From Bacteroides caecigallinarum (GTDB taxonomy: Bacteria > Bacteroidota > Bacteroidia > Bacteroidales > Bacteroidaceae), in the NCBI RefSeq assembly GCF_016902295.1, contig NZ_JACJLQ010000026.1:1-52012 (forward strand): a stretch of DNA of 52,012 nt, given 5' to 3'. Shown here piece after piece: positions 45,700 to 52,012 of the stretch. A model generated the notes under the pieces. It did no database searches. It was not told the DNA's origin and saw only the letters and a program-made list of their open reading frames with translations. The first letter of the stretch is position 1, and the number at the start of each line of letters is the position of its first letter. The translations under genes and the position numbers were made by a program.

Positions 45700-47232
45700 A
45701 TGACAACAGAAGAACAATACAAATATTTTCAGGAGCTTGACAAGAAGGCTTCTCAGGGCGGTGGAGTAGAGCGTGTGGAAAAACAGCATGCCAACGGACA
45801 TATGACAGCCCGCGAACGTATAGACATGTTGCTTGACAAAGGAACATTCAACGAAATAGACAAGTTCGTGATACATCACTGCACAGACTTCGGTATGGAA
45901 AAGAACCATATTCCGGGCGACGGTATCGTGTGTGGTTATGGTAAGGTTGACGGACGTCTGGTTTATGTATATGCTTACGATTTCACTGTATATGGCGGTA
46001 CACTTAGTGTGACAGGCGCACAGAAGATTGTAAAGGTACAGCAGTTGGCACTCAAGAACGGTGCTCCAGTAATTGCATTGAACGACTCAGGTGGCGCACG
46101 TATCCAGGAAGGTGTGGGAAGTATCTCAGGTTATGCTTCTATCTTCTATCAGAACACTATCGCTTCAGGTGTTATCCCTCAGATCTCCGCTATCCTTGGC
46201 CCTTGTGCCGGTGGTGCCTGCTATTCTCCTGCACTTACCGACTTTATCTTCATGGTGAAGGAAAAGAGCCACATGTTCATCACTGGTCCTGATGTGGTTA
46301 AGACTGTAACTCACGAAGAAGTTGATAAGGAAGAACTTGGCGGTGCATACACACACAGCAGCAAGAGTGGTGTTACTCACTTCCTTTGCGATACAGAAGA
46401 AGAAACACTTATGGGTATCCGCGAGCTGTTGAGCTTCCTTCCGTCAAACAATATGGAAGATGCTCCTGTTCAGCCATGTTCTGATGATATCCGCCGTGCA
46501 GACGAATCGCTGATGTCTGTAATTCCAGACGACCCTAACATGCCTTACGACATCAAGAATATCATAGAGCCGGTAGTCGATAATCAGTACTTCTACGAAG
46601 TAATGCCACACTTTGCAAAGAACATGGTAGTGGGATTTGCCCGTATGGGAGGACGTTCTGTAGGTATCGTAGCAAACCAGCCTGCATATCTTGCCGGTGT
46701 GCTTGATATCGATGCTTCGGACAAGGCAGCTCGTTTCATCCGTTTCTGCGACTGCTTCAATATTCCTATCATTTCGTTTGTTGACGTACCTGGATTCTTG
46801 CCAGGCTGCGATCAGGAACACAATGGTATTATCCGTCACGGTGCCAAGATTGTTTATGCATACGCTGAGGCTACAGTGCCTAAGATTACTGTTATCACAC
46901 GTAAGGCATACGGTGGCGCATACATCGTGATGAACAGTAAACCTATAGGTGCAGATATAAACTTCTCATATCCTACAGCCGAGATTGCCGTTATGGGTGC
47001 TGATGGAGCTGTAAATATCCTTTATCGCAAGGCTACTCCTGAAGAAAAGGCTAAGGCAGTAGAAGAATACAAGGAGAAATTCTCTAATCCATACCGTGCT
47101 GCAGAGCAGGGATATATCGATGAAATCATTCTCCCGAGAGATACACGATACAAACTTATCCAGGCATTGGAAATGACTCAGAACAAGAGTCAGAGCAATC
47201 CTCCTAAGAAACATGGAAACATGCCTTTGTAA
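45700..47232 (+). CDS. Acyl-CoA carboxyltransferase / methylmalonyl-CoA decarboxylase alpha-type subunit
   Basis: The 510-residue protein has the two crotonase-like halves of the carboxyltransferase family: TARERIDMLLDKGTFNEID near the start, ALNDSGGARIQEGVGSISGYASIF and ILGPCAGGACYSPALTDFIFMV in the first half, FVDVPGFLPGCDQEHNGIIRHGAKIVYAYAEATVPKITVITRKAYGGAYIVM in the second. It transfers a carboxyl group between biotin and propionyl-CoA/methylmalonyl-CoA. In Bacteroides this step releases propionyl-CoA in the succinate route. Whether it works as decarboxylase, transcarboxylase or carboxylase cannot be read from this subunit. It is fed by MutAB, encoded 40 kb away in this window. Confidence 0.93.
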   Translation: MTTEEQYKYFQELDKKASQGGGVERVEKQHANGHMTARERIDMLLDKGTFNEIDKFVIHHCTDFGMEKNHIPGDGIVCGYGKVDGRLVYVYAYDFTVYGGTLSVTGAQKIVKVQQLALKNGAPVIALNDSGGARIQEGVGSISGYASIFYQNTIASGVIPQISAILGPCAGGACYSPALTDFIFMVKEKSHMFITGPDVVKTVTHEEVDKEELGGAYTHSSKSGVTHFLCDTEEETLMGIRELLSFLPSNNMEDAPVQPCSDDIRRADESLMSVIPDDPNMPYDIKNIIEPVVDNQYFYEVMPHFAKNMVVGFARMGGRSVGIVANQPAYLAGVLDIDASDKAARFIRFCDCFNIPIISFVDVPGFLPGCDQEHNGIIRHGAKIVYAYAEATVPKITVITRKAYGGAYIVMNSKPIGADINFSYPTAEIAVMGADGAVNILYRKATPEEKAKAVEEYKEKFSNPYRAAEQGYIDEIILPRDTRYKLIQALEMTQNKSQSNPPKKHGNMPL

Positions 47233-47255
47233 TAAGATAGGCAAATAATAACAGC

Positions 47256-47318
47256 AGATGAACAGTAACATTTTAAGACTGAAAAAAATTGTCTTGTCAT
47301 GTTGCTGTTCATCTTTTT
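47256..47318 (+). terminator. Terminator of the carboxylase operon
   Basis: AGATGAACAGTAACAT pairs with ATGTTGCTGTTCATCT (one G-U pair), followed by six T. Confidence 0.85.
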
Positions 47319-47402
47319 TATGTTTACAAATCTTTCACATCCTTCACGGTACCGATGTTTTTTCGTAACTTTACCCCGGATAAATTATAAATTCAGAAGC
47401 TT

Positions 47403-47942
47403 ATGAAAAGACTTATCATGTTGGCAGCCATGTTTATCTGCCTTTTTGGTGTAACAAATTTGATGTCGCAAACCCCGGTAGCCGATAAGGCTGGATATAT
47501 AGTTAAGGTGGGAGATATGGCTCCTGATTTCGAAATGACTCTCACTGACGGGACTAAAGTAAAGCTCTCGTCATTGCGCGGCAAGGTGGTAATGCTTCAG
47601 TTTACAGCCAGCTGGTGCGGAGTATGCCGTAAGGAAATGCCTTACATCGAGAGCGATATATGGCAGAAACATAAAGATAACAAGCAGTTTGCCCTCTACG
47701 GCATAGACCGTGATGAACCGCTTGAACGTGTAAAAGCCTTTGCTAAACAGACAAAGATTACTTATCCGCTCGGGCTCGATCCTGGGGCAGATATATTTGC
47801 TCTTTATGCTGAAAGAAATGCCGGGATAACAAGGAATGTCCTTGTTGGCCGTGATGGTAGAATCGTTATGATGACAAGGCTTTATAATGAGGATGAATTC
47901 AAGGCGTTGTGTAATAAAATTGACGAACTGTTAAAAGACTGA
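47403..47942 (+). CDS. TlpA-like periplasmic thiol-disulfide oxidoreductase
   Basis: The 179-residue protein starts with a signal peptide (MKRLIMLAAMFICLFGVTNLMSQ) and has an AhpC/TSA-thioredoxin domain (VGDMAPDFEMTLTDGTKVKLSSLRGKVVMLQFTASWCGVC) with the redox pair Cys72 and Cys75 and the cis-Pro region GITRNVLVGRDG. ResA/TlpA proteins reduce disulfides in the periplasm, for example in apocytochromes before heme attachment, but it is far from the nrf genes. It precedes the amidase by 12 bases, so the two are an operon. Confidence 0.92.
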   Translation: MKRLIMLAAMFICLFGVTNLMSQTPVADKAGYIVKVGDMAPDFEMTLTDGTKVKLSSLRGKVVMLQFTASWCGVCRKEMPYIESDIWQKHKDNKQFALYGIDRDEPLERVKAFAKQTKITYPLGLDPGADIFALYAERNAGITRNVLVGRDGRIVMMTRLYNEDEFKALCNKIDELLKD

Positions 47943-47954
47943 CGGTAAAATTAT

Positions 47955-48746
47955 ATGAAGCGCATTTGGTTTTTATTGTCATTCCTGTGTGTAATATCTT
48001 TTTCATTATCGGCTCAAACTAAGAAAGAACCTCTGTTCGGCAAGTCGCATTCATCTTATACCGTATCATCTTCATCACTTAAGGGAGCCGTGTTCTATCT
48101 CGTGAGTGGACATGGAGGACCCGACCCCGGCTGTATAGGCAAGTATCAGGGTAAGGAACTGCATGAGGATGAATACGCTTACGATATAATATTGCGCTTG
48201 GGCAAGGAACTACTGGAAAGAGGTGCAAAAGTATATTTTATAATTCAGGATGCGAAAGACGGTATCCGCGATTCGTATATTCTGAAGAACAGTAAGCGTG
48301 AAACCTGTATGGGAAAGCCGATTCCTCTTAATCAGATTGAGCGTCTGAAGCAGAGGTGTGTGGCTATAAATGATCTTTACCGTAAGGATAAGAGCAGCTA
48401 TAAGCGTGCTATATTTATCCACGTTGACAGCCGTTCAAGAAGCAAACAGACAGACGTCTATTTCTATCACGCTCCTAAAAGCAAATACGGAGAGCGTCTT
48501 GCAACAGAAATTCAAAAGACTTTCAAAGGCAAATACAGAAAACATCAGCCGGGTAGGGGCTTCAGCGGAACAGTAAGCGAGCGTAATCTTTATGTGTTGA
48601 GGAATACCACTCCCGTAGCTGTGTTTATGGAGCTGGGCAATATGCAGAACGCCCTTGACCAGAAGCGTCTGGTGATTCCAAATAACCGCCAGGCCTTGGC
48701 AAACTGGATAACAGAGGCTATAGTGAAAGATTATAAGAAGAAATAA
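47955..48746 (+). CDS. N-acetylmuramoyl-L-alanine amidase (Amidase_3 type)
   Basis: The 263-residue protein has a signal peptide (MKRIWFLLSFLCVISFSLSAQ) and the zinc amidase motifs: VSGHGGPDPGCIGKYQGKELHEDEYAYD (first His and Glu ligands, about 51-79), IFIHVDSRSRSKQTDVYFYH (second His, about 156) and FMELGNMQN (catalytic Glu, about 226). It cuts the bond between muramic acid and the stem peptide in the periplasm. The insertion after HGG is longer than in AmiA/C, and there is no separate wall-binding domain. Second gene after the TlpA-like gene. Confidence 0.9.
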   Translation: MKRIWFLLSFLCVISFSLSAQTKKEPLFGKSHSSYTVSSSSLKGAVFYLVSGHGGPDPGCIGKYQGKELHEDEYAYDIILRLGKELLERGAKVYFIIQDAKDGIRDSYILKNSKRETCMGKPIPLNQIERLKQRCVAINDLYRKDKSSYKRAIFIHVDSRSRSKQTDVYFYHAPKSKYGERLATEIQKTFKGKYRKHQPGRGFSGTVSERNLYVLRNTTPVAVFMELGNMQNALDQKRLVIPNNRQALANWITEAIVKDYKKK

Positions 48747-48792
48747 ACAGCGATGTAGAACAGCATTTTTGTACCTGTTCTTATTCGATTTT

Positions 48793-48857
48793 AAACGTGC
48801 CCGCGTTTTGTCTTAAACACGGGCACGTTTTGTCTTAAACATGCCCGTGTTTTTTTA
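48793..48857 (+). terminator. Terminator of three 22-base units
   Basis: Units at 48793-48814, 48815-48836 and 48837-48857: AAACGTGCCCGCGTTTTGTCTT, its partial inverted form AAACACGGGCACGTTTTGTCTT (unit 2), and AAACATGCCCGTG plus seven T. The centre of unit 2 pairs with either neighbour, so two alternative stems exist. Same plan as 29762-29827 with a different sequence. From 48858 to 48993 the sequence is AT-rich without genes. Confidence 0.75.
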
Positions 48858-48993
48858 TGGATTTAAAAGCGGGTGAAATGTACTGAATTGGATTTGGCTT
48901 GTGTGTTACTTTATGTTAAATTTTAATGCAGCCTAATATATGATTTTCGTCTGTTATTAATGTGCTTATAGTATAAAAAATAGCTTAATTGGG

Positions 48994-49021
48994 GGTCATT
49001 ACGGTCACTACGGTCATATGA
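48994..49021. repeat. Left copy of a 28-base inverted repeat with 9-base iterons
   Basis: It contains GGTCATTAC, GGTCACTAC and GGTCATATG in direct succession. The exact complement is at 49348-49375. The 326 bases between the copies are very AT-rich and hold no gene that I can support. Confidence 0.7.
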
Positions 49022-49347
49022 ACCCATTTTTTTACGAATTAGCTTATGTCGTATTTCCTAATAAGTTCCGATATTGAAAATTTCTTTAACCCTATGCCAA
49101 CTTGAAGAATGGTAATTTTATATCTCAAAACAGTATGTTTATGAAATTAATAAATGTTAAAATATTCCAAAATTGAGCATACTCTTTATATTGTAAATAC
49201 AGTGTGTATTTATAAAATAAGCCTATGTTTTTTATAAGTGATAAGTTAATCCTGAATATCACCGATTATATGGCTTGAAATAAGTATTATTTGTATAATC
49301 TGTTTATATATAATGAGTTATGGTTCTATATGACGAAAAAAATAGGA

Positions 49348-49375
49348 TCATATGACCGTAGTGACCGTAATGACC
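49348..49375. repeat. Right copy of the 28-base inverted repeat
   Basis: Reads TCATATGACC, GTAGTGACC, GTAATGACC: the reverse complement of 48994-49021 over all 28 bases. Confidence 0.7.
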
Positions 49376-49999
49376 GTAAAATCTTAAGTGAATTATGCGT
49401 TTTTTTATTCGTAGCGCTAAGAAAATTTCATAAAACCAGTCAGACTCATGTAATTTATATTAGCAATAGTAAGTGAAAATTAGCACTTACGGATGTGCCC
49501 GTGTTTTCGTATAAATAAATCTATATTAAACGGCTTGTCTGATAGCATGAGAACAAAAAATGACAAATAATAAAGAGGCGTATTTTTGTTACGATGAAAA
49601 AATCCAAGTTTTGAGTTTGCTATTTTGGGTGGGCGGAAAAGGGTTTTCTCCGGCTGGAGATAATAATGAATAATTTTACTGTTTTTAAGTGTATAATAAT
49701 ATATATTTACATTTAGACGTAAGTTTATAAGGTCGGGTGCTTGCAGGTGTATCTGTGGAAGTTCTTGATAAAATAACAACTTTGAACTATCCGGATTTTC
49801 CGGATAGTTCAAAATTAAAGGACGAGTAGTTCGGAATTACCGGGCAACTCGATTTTTATTTATGTAAAAGATGAATTCTCTGTTCTCTCCATAACTTAAT
49901 TATTGCATATAATTTATTAAAGATTTTTATTACCTTTGCAACTAAGCATTTGCATATTTGAAGCCTTTTTTATCATCTTTTATGTAAAGGTTTACATAA
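49376..49999. other. Gene-free AT-rich stretch with two hairpins
   Basis: No credible gene is seen. TTTGAACTATCCGG and CCGGATAGTTCAAA (49781-49813) form a perfect 14-base stem around ATTTT. A second, weaker hairpin (49826-49852, CGAGTAGTTCGG with CCGGGCAACTCG) is followed by ATTTTTATTT and could terminate plus-strand transcripts. A TACCTTTG -7 element lies at 49930-49937 and would drive transcription toward the pseudogene. Confidence 0.5.
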
Positions 50000-50561
50000 G
50001 CCCTGTATCATAGAGATTATCAGGAGCGCGAGCCGGTTGAGATTACTATCGAGCCTGATAAGATTTCTATCCTCAGCTATGCCGGTCCGGACCGTTCCAT
50101 CAGCATTGATGCCATTCAGAAGGCAGAACGACTTAAGTCACGTCGCTACCGTAACCGTCGTTTAGGTGATTACCTTAAAGAACTTCAGTTGTCCGAAGGT
50201 AGAGGAACCGGCATCCCGACCATACAGGATGAGTTAAGAAGAAATGGCTCCGGAGCTGCTGTGATTGAGACAAACGATGAAAGAAGTTACTTCCTGATTG
50301 AGATTCCTTGTAGAGAGGGGTTTTTAAGATGAGTCATTAAATGATAAGATAAATGATAGGATAAAATGCGTTTTGTTAAAGATTTCAGAACTTGGAATAG
50401 CTAAGAGAAAAGACTTGTATGATGCAATAAAAGTATCAATGTCTACCATTGATAGAATACTTAAGCAACTAATATCTGAAGAATTTAATCTTATAGAGTA
50501 TCAAGGCTCTCGCAAGACTGGAGGGTATGTATTGACAGAGAGGGGTGAAGCGTATATTTAA
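50000..50561 (+). pseudogene. Decayed AlbA_2/HATPase-type ATP-binding regulator, C-terminal half
   Basis: Translation from 50000 gives ALYHRDYQEREPVEITIEPD, then SYAGPDRSISIDAI, RRYRNRRLGDYL and GRGTGIPTIQDEL, the conserved C-terminal half of the AlbA_2 plus HATPase_c_4 putative transcriptional regulators. A stop TAA directly precedes it (49997-49999) and the N-terminal half is absent. At 50279-50283 one extra A in an A run shifts the frame; the next frame resumes with SYFLIEIPCREGFLR and meets TGA at 50331. Beyond that stop the same frame continues (VINDKINDRIKCVLLKISELG) into a winged-helix domain and ends at 50561. So one gene carries a 5' deletion, a frameshift and a nonsense codon. Confidence 0.88.
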
Positions 50562-50626
50562 AACGCTGAAATGGTTAATGGAAGTAAAAAACGATAATGA
50601 GTTATTATTTTTGTAGCAAATAATAC

Positions 50627-50634
50627 TATTTTTG
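50627..50634 (+). promoter_or_regulatory. -7 element of the two-gene accessory operon
   Basis: TATTTTTG, 21 bases before the ATG at 50655. A TTTG at 50610 is closer than the usual 20 bases. Confidence 0.4.
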
Positions 50635-50654
50635 CTAAATTACCTATTATAATT

Positions 50655-51077
50655 ATGATTGAAAGTTTTGATTGGAGAAAAACTAATGGCATGGATTTTA
50701 GTTTGAAGAATAAAAATCAGTTGATGATTTCTTTTTGTAATCGTTCAAATCGTTTTGTGCTACAAATGTATTTGGATGAAATGGAAAGAGAACCTCTTTG
50801 TTTGCATTGTAATAATATTCTACAGGAAAAAGAAGAAATGGATCTTTTTATCATGACAAAGGCTAAAACAGTTCATTTTATTCAAGAAAATGGTAGGACG
50901 ATAGATCTTCCTCTTTCAGAATTTGATTATAACCGTGAAGAAGGATATTTGGAACATTCTTATGAAAATATCGCAATTAATATTTTTAAGCCTCTTAATT
51001 GCTCATATACCTATACGTATAATAGTTGTGGAGAGATTGAAGACAGAAATCCTATTTATGATGTAGTTATTTATTAA
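50655..51077 (+). CDS. Hypothetical protein, first gene of an accessory operon
   Basis: The 140-residue product is not recognised. It has no signal peptide or membrane segment, alternates short hydrophobic and charged stretches as in a beta-rich fold, and has one CLHC pair (about 49-52) and a late NSCGEIED. Its codons are clearly more AT-rich than those of the core genes to the left, suggesting a foreign origin. The HTH/nuclease-like gene begins three bases after its stop, so the two are co-translated. Partner, immunity protein or regulator are all possible. Confidence 0.65.
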   Translation: MIESFDWRKTNGMDFSLKNKNQLMISFCNRSNRFVLQMYLDEMEREPLCLHCNNILQEKEEMDLFIMTKAKTVHFIQENGRTIDLPLSEFDYNREEGYLEHSYENIAINIFKPLNCSYTYTYNSCGEIEDRNPIYDVVIY

Positions 51078-51080
51078 GAT

Positions 51081-51800
51081 ATGACAAAAGTTGACGCAAT
51101 AGAACAGGTTATGCTTGCAAATGGTGGCTCTGCAAGTCTTAGCCAGATATATGACCAGATAGAGAAATTTTATCCGACGGCAAAACAATCCGCTACTTGG
51201 GATGCAGGTATAAGGGGTGTTTTATATAGAGAATTAAGGCAAGGTTCACGTTTTAAGAAAATCGGATTAAGTATCTATGCTGTAAATGGTTATCAAGAGG
51301 AAAAAGTTCCTAAAATGACAGATAAAGTTAGGGTACACTCTTTTATGGAGGGAATATGTCTTGAACTTGGCAACGTACAGAAATTTAAAACTTATACTGC
51401 TGATCCGTCAATGCTTTACAGGGATAATACTCATTTATGTGACATAGCAACATTGAAACAATTGCCTGAATTCTCTTATCCTGAGATTGTAAAAGAAGCG
51501 AAGTTGGTAGATGTTCTTTGGATGAGTGACCGAGAACTTTCATTCCCTCAATATGCATTTGAGGTTGTAGATAGTATCGGTACTTTAGATGGAGCATTTA
51601 AACGTTGTATGCAAATGCAAAATTTTAGGACTCGTTTTTTTATCGTAGCTCCGGAGAAACATAGGAAAAAATTTGAACAGACTATAGATCTGGAGATATA
51701 CTATAAATCTAAAGAATTATTTAATTTTATAAGTTATGATATGATGCTTGAAACGTATGACCATGTTGTGAAAGGTGCAACTTCATTAAGTTGGTTGTAA
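51081..51800 (+). CDS. wHTH + restriction-endonuclease-like protein
   Basis: The 239-residue protein has an N-terminal winged-helix (about 1-70; AIEQVMLANGGSASLSQIYDQIEKFYP, GIRGVLYRELRQGSRFKK), in the manner of HARE-HTH domains found on restriction and other DNA-acting proteins. Residues about 130-215 resemble a PD-(D/E)XK-like domain: VDVLW, then PQYAFEVVDSIGTLDGAFKRCMQMQNF and RTRFFIVAPEKHRKKF. The Asp and Glu positions are present, but the Lys of ExK is replaced (EVV), so cutting activity is doubtful. Comparable domains (AFEVE...RM.DL...YIVAP) occur on predicted defence and restriction proteins. The call is from recalled pattern only. AT-rich codons suggest transfer. Confidence 0.65.
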   Translation: MTKVDAIEQVMLANGGSASLSQIYDQIEKFYPTAKQSATWDAGIRGVLYRELRQGSRFKKIGLSIYAVNGYQEEKVPKMTDKVRVHSFMEGICLELGNVQKFKTYTADPSMLYRDNTHLCDIATLKQLPEFSYPEIVKEAKLVDVLWMSDRELSFPQYAFEVVDSIGTLDGAFKRCMQMQNFRTRFFIVAPEKHRKKFEQTIDLEIYYKSKELFNFISYDMMLETYDHVVKGATSLSWL

Positions 51801-51924
51801 TTATTATTAATTATGGAAATTGAAGCGAATAATTATATTGGAGAGAATTAAGTATTCCGATAGAATTTTTGTTTTTTATATGTAAATAGATATGTTGTGC
51901 AAAGTAACCATTCTATTCTCCGCC

Positions 51925-51955
51925 TTGACACGCATTTTCCTTAAACATACCTTTG
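51925..51955 (+). promoter_or_regulatory. Promoter of the gene at the right edge
   Basis: TTG at 51925-51927 and TACCTTTG at 51948-51955 are 20 bases apart, a good Bacteroidetes promoter. From 51801 to 51924 no gene is seen. Confidence 0.6.
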
Positions 51956-51982
51956 CGCCATAACCCAATAACATCAATGATT

Positions 51983-52012
51983 ATGGCGAAAGAAAAAGTA
52001 AACTATCAGGAG
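51983..52012 (+). CDS. Start of a gene cut by the window edge
   Basis: ATG at 51983 opens MAKEKVNYQE and the window ends. A consensus promoter lies upstream. An ATG two codons earlier (51977) is an alternative start. Too short to identify. Confidence 0.5.
   Translation, partial: MAKEKVNYQE

Noticed and set aside
49480..49812. 110-codon minus-strand frame
   Set aside because: It starts at a TTG inside a hairpin, has no ribosome site, is very AT-rich and resembles nothing known; it was taken as chance. The 61-codon frame at 49291-49476 crosses the inverted repeat and was rejected for the same reasons.
50373..50561. Stand-alone 62-residue winged-helix protein
   Set aside because: The frame continues upstream past the TGA at 50331 into the regulator remnant, so it is the tail of the pseudogene.
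51840..51924. Inverted repeat ATAGAAT/ATTCTAT and GGAGA/TCTCC after the nuclease-like gene
   Set aside because: Arms are short and widely spaced with mismatches; not better than chance in AT-rich DNA.

Overview
The window comes from a member of the Bacteroidales, most likely Bacteroidaceae (Bacteroides or Phocaeicola type); I cannot name the species. The signs are: promoters of the Bacteroidetes type (a -7 element TAnnTTTG, repeatedly TATCTTTG, TACCTTTG or TATTTTTG, with a TTTG about 20 bases upstream in the best cases); AT-rich leaders without strong Shine-Dalgarno sites; methylmalonyl-CoA mutase split into MutA and MutB; a stand-alone biotin carboxylase / biotin carrier / carboxyltransferase set; a CarboxypepD_reg-type TonB-dependent receptor; NrfHA with fused-type cytochrome c maturation genes; and SPII lipoproteins ending in SCG.

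Layout. 1-1.4 kb: end of an AAA-ATPase/nuclease-type protein and a class II Fic protein with its own HTH and a palindromic operator. 1.4-5.5 kb: mutBA (succinyl-CoA to methylmalonyl-CoA). 5.8-10.3 kb: AspT/YidE-type transporter, ABC-F ATPase, lipoprotein. 10.3-16.2 kb (minus strand): YgiQ radical SAM protein with a small partner, MscS channel, YciO/Sua5 protein, Pif1/RecD-like helicase with TPRs. 16.3-16.7 kb: two tiny genes in tandem. 17-26.4 kb: YeiH exporter, DUF5715 lipoprotein, truA, EamA transporter, large TPR protein, mfd. 26.4-29.7 kb: tricorn-like S41 peptidase. 30-35.4 kb: nrfH-nrfA-resB-ccsA-porin, a nitrite-to-ammonium respiratory operon. 35.4-38 kb: Crp/Fnr regulator, divergent from a Nim/PPOX flavoprotein and an ArgD-like aminotransferase. 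38.2-43.3 kb: two secreted metallophosphoesterases around a TonB receptor, probably a phosphorus-scavenging locus. 43.6-47.2 kb: biotin carboxylase, biotin carrier and carboxyltransferase. 47.4-48.7 kb: TlpA thioredoxin and an amidase. 48.7-52 kb: AT-rich accessory tail with inverted repeats, a decayed ATP-binding regulator, a two-gene operon carrying an HTH + nuclease-like protein, and the start of one more gene.

How it works together. MutAB and the carboxylase set at 43.6-47.2 kb are the two halves of the succinate-to-propionate route. The nrf operon and the Nim-like gene carry a shared near-palindrome at the same distance (36.5 bases, centre to end of the -7 element) from their -7 elements; the Crp/Fnr protein encoded between them is the obvious candidate to bind it. 

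The least explained material is: a family of hairpins built on an exact 11-base spacing of TTTAAA, with two related 22-base-unit hairpins; the 20- and 32-codon gene pair near 16.5 kb; and the HTH/nuclease operon at the right end. No tRNA, rRNA, CRISPR array or intact insertion sequence was recognised.
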